Under the pieces are notes generated by a model. The model was not told the DNA's origin, ran no database searches, and was given only the letters and a program-made list of their open reading frames with translations. Positions 5,943-6,734 of a DNA stretch of 6,734 nucleotides are shown here, piece by piece. The position numbers were made by a program, and so were the translations under genes. Within the stretch, counting starts at the first letter, position 1, and every line of letters starts with the position of its first letter. Origin of the DNA: an uncultured Clostridia bacterium (GTDB taxonomy: Bacteria > Bacillota > Clostridia > Christensenellales > Borkfalkiaceae); the NCBI GenBank assembly GCA_934271725.1, contig CAKQSC010000055.1, positions 1 through 6,734 on the forward strand, written 5' to 3'.

Positions 5943-5952
5943 TTTAAAAAAA

Positions 5953-6734
5953 ATGAAAGCAAAGTTCTACGACAAAAGTTGGAAAAAATCAATGACGGTA
6001 AGTCTCGATTACAACAATATGATGACGGACTTCGTGGGGGAAAGAAACGGCATTACGGACAGAGAAATAAGTTCGTACAAAGCGACTGCCAAAAAGGCTC
6101 ACGAGATGTTTACCGCAAAGCGCGGTAACGGTATGACGGGTTGGGCGGAACTTCCGTACAATCAGGACGAAACGGTAAAAGACATAATCGCGACGGCGAA
6201 AGAAATAAGAAAGAAATTCGATTATTTCGTCGTGCTCGGCATCGGCGGTTCCGCGCTCGGACCGATAGCGGTGTTTCAGGCTCTTTGCCACCTTCATTAC
6301 AACGATTTGCCCAAGTCGTCGAGAAAGGGACCGAAATTTTACGTGGAGGATAATATAGATCCCGAAAGAATGACTGCGCTTTTCGACGTTATAGACGTTA
6401 AACGCACGATGTTCAACGTTATTACCAAAAGCGGTTCGACTTCGGAAACGATGAGTCAGTATTTAATCGTTTACGACGCGCTTAAAAAGGCTTTGGGCGA
6501 CGACGCGAAAAATCATATTATAGCGACCACTTCCGAAACGAAAGGAAACCTTATTAAAATAGCGAAAGAAGAAGGGTTTAAAACCTTTTACATTCCCGAA
6601 AGCGTCGGCGGAAGATTTTCCGAACTCTGCCCCGTGGGACTTCTTCCCGCGTCGGTACTCGGCATAAATATTAAAGAAATGCTCGAAGGAGCAAAGTATA
6701 TGGATTCGCTTTGCAAACGCCCGTCGCTCGACAC
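5953..6734 (+). CDS. pgi: Glucose-6-phosphate isomerase, N-terminal part (3' end outside window)
   Basis: Interconverts glucose 6-phosphate and fructose 6-phosphate in glycolysis and gluconeogenesis; cytosolic. The frame is open to the last base, giving 260 residues of a protein that is usually about 450 in Bacillota. Visible family features are WAELPYN at 64-70, the SIS-domain loop GIGGSALGP at 96-104, the phosphate-binding TKSGSTSET at 158-166, and the PGI signature VGGRFSELCPVGLLPAS at 218-234, whose R221 is the conserved catalytic arginine. The catalytic glutamate, histidine and lysine of the C-terminal half lie beyond the window. The start is supported by AAAGGAG 10 nt upstream. It has its own strong promoter, so it is likely a separate unit from the clpC operon, although read-through is possible because no good terminator lies between. 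Its product is linked to glucose 1-phosphate, the GalU substrate, via phosphoglucomutase. Confidence 0.95.
   Translation, partial: MKAKFYDKSWKKSMTVSLDYNNMMTDFVGERNGITDREISSYKATAKKAHEMFTAKRGNGMTGWAELPYNQDETVKDIIATAKEIRKKFDYFVVLGIGGSALGPIAVFQALCHLHYNDLPKSSRKGPKFYVEDNIDPERMTALFDVIDVKRTMFNVITKSGSTSETMSQYLIVYDALKKALGDDAKNHIIATTSETKGNLIKIAKEEGFKTFYIPESVGGRFSELCPVGLLPASVLGINIKEMLEGAKYMDSLCKRPSLD

Noticed and set aside
6141..6353. Second + strand frame of 70 codons inside pgi.
   Set aside because: It overlaps pgi in another frame, is arginine-rich without domain features, and the pgi frame is clearly the coding one.

Overview
The window looks like a chromosomal segment of a low-to-mid-GC member of the Bacillota, most likely an uncultured clostridial gut-type lineage. 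The evidence is the McsA/McsB/ClpC protein-arginine-phosphorylation quality-control set, which is characteristic of that phylum, together with AGGAG-like ribosome binding sites, a textbook sigma-A promoter, and A/T-rich spacers around compact genes. The genus assignment is inference. Every gene lies on the + strand, and no mobile element, RNA gene, CRISPR array or gene-free stretch above 300 bases was found.

Layout: (1) The 3' end of rpiB, ribose-5-phosphate isomerase B, runs in from the left edge. (2) galU, UTP-glucose-1-phosphate uridylyltransferase, starts 11 nt after it. (3) mcsA (short form, GTG start), mcsB (4-nt overlap with mcsA), clpC (43-nt gap) and a TIM-barrel sugar isomerase/epimerase-like gene (2-nt gap) follow. 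(4) A 171-nt A/T-rich intergenic region carries a strong promoter (TTGACC, 17 nt, TATAAT) with an imperfect 12-bp inverted repeat laid over its -35 and spacer. (5) pgi, glucose-6-phosphate isomerase, runs off the right edge.

How the genes work together: McsB with its activator McsA marks proteins by phosphorylating arginine. ClpC recognises phosphoarginine through its N-terminal domain and feeds the marked protein to ClpP. The N-domain glutamates that read the mark appear intact (E38, E111), as does the catalytic core of McsB. The usual first gene of this operon, the repressor gene ctsR, is absent; central carbon genes (rpiB, galU, pgi) flank the cluster instead.

The most interesting observation is that several regulatory elements of the pArg system look altered together while catalytic parts are kept. 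McsA lacks its N-terminal zinc module. The McsB allosteric RDXXRA motif reads EGIARA. The ClpC middle-domain residues that hold the Gram-positive ClpC resting assembly (F/R/D) read S/S/Q. This rests on alignments made from memory, and the conclusion of relaxed regulation is inference.
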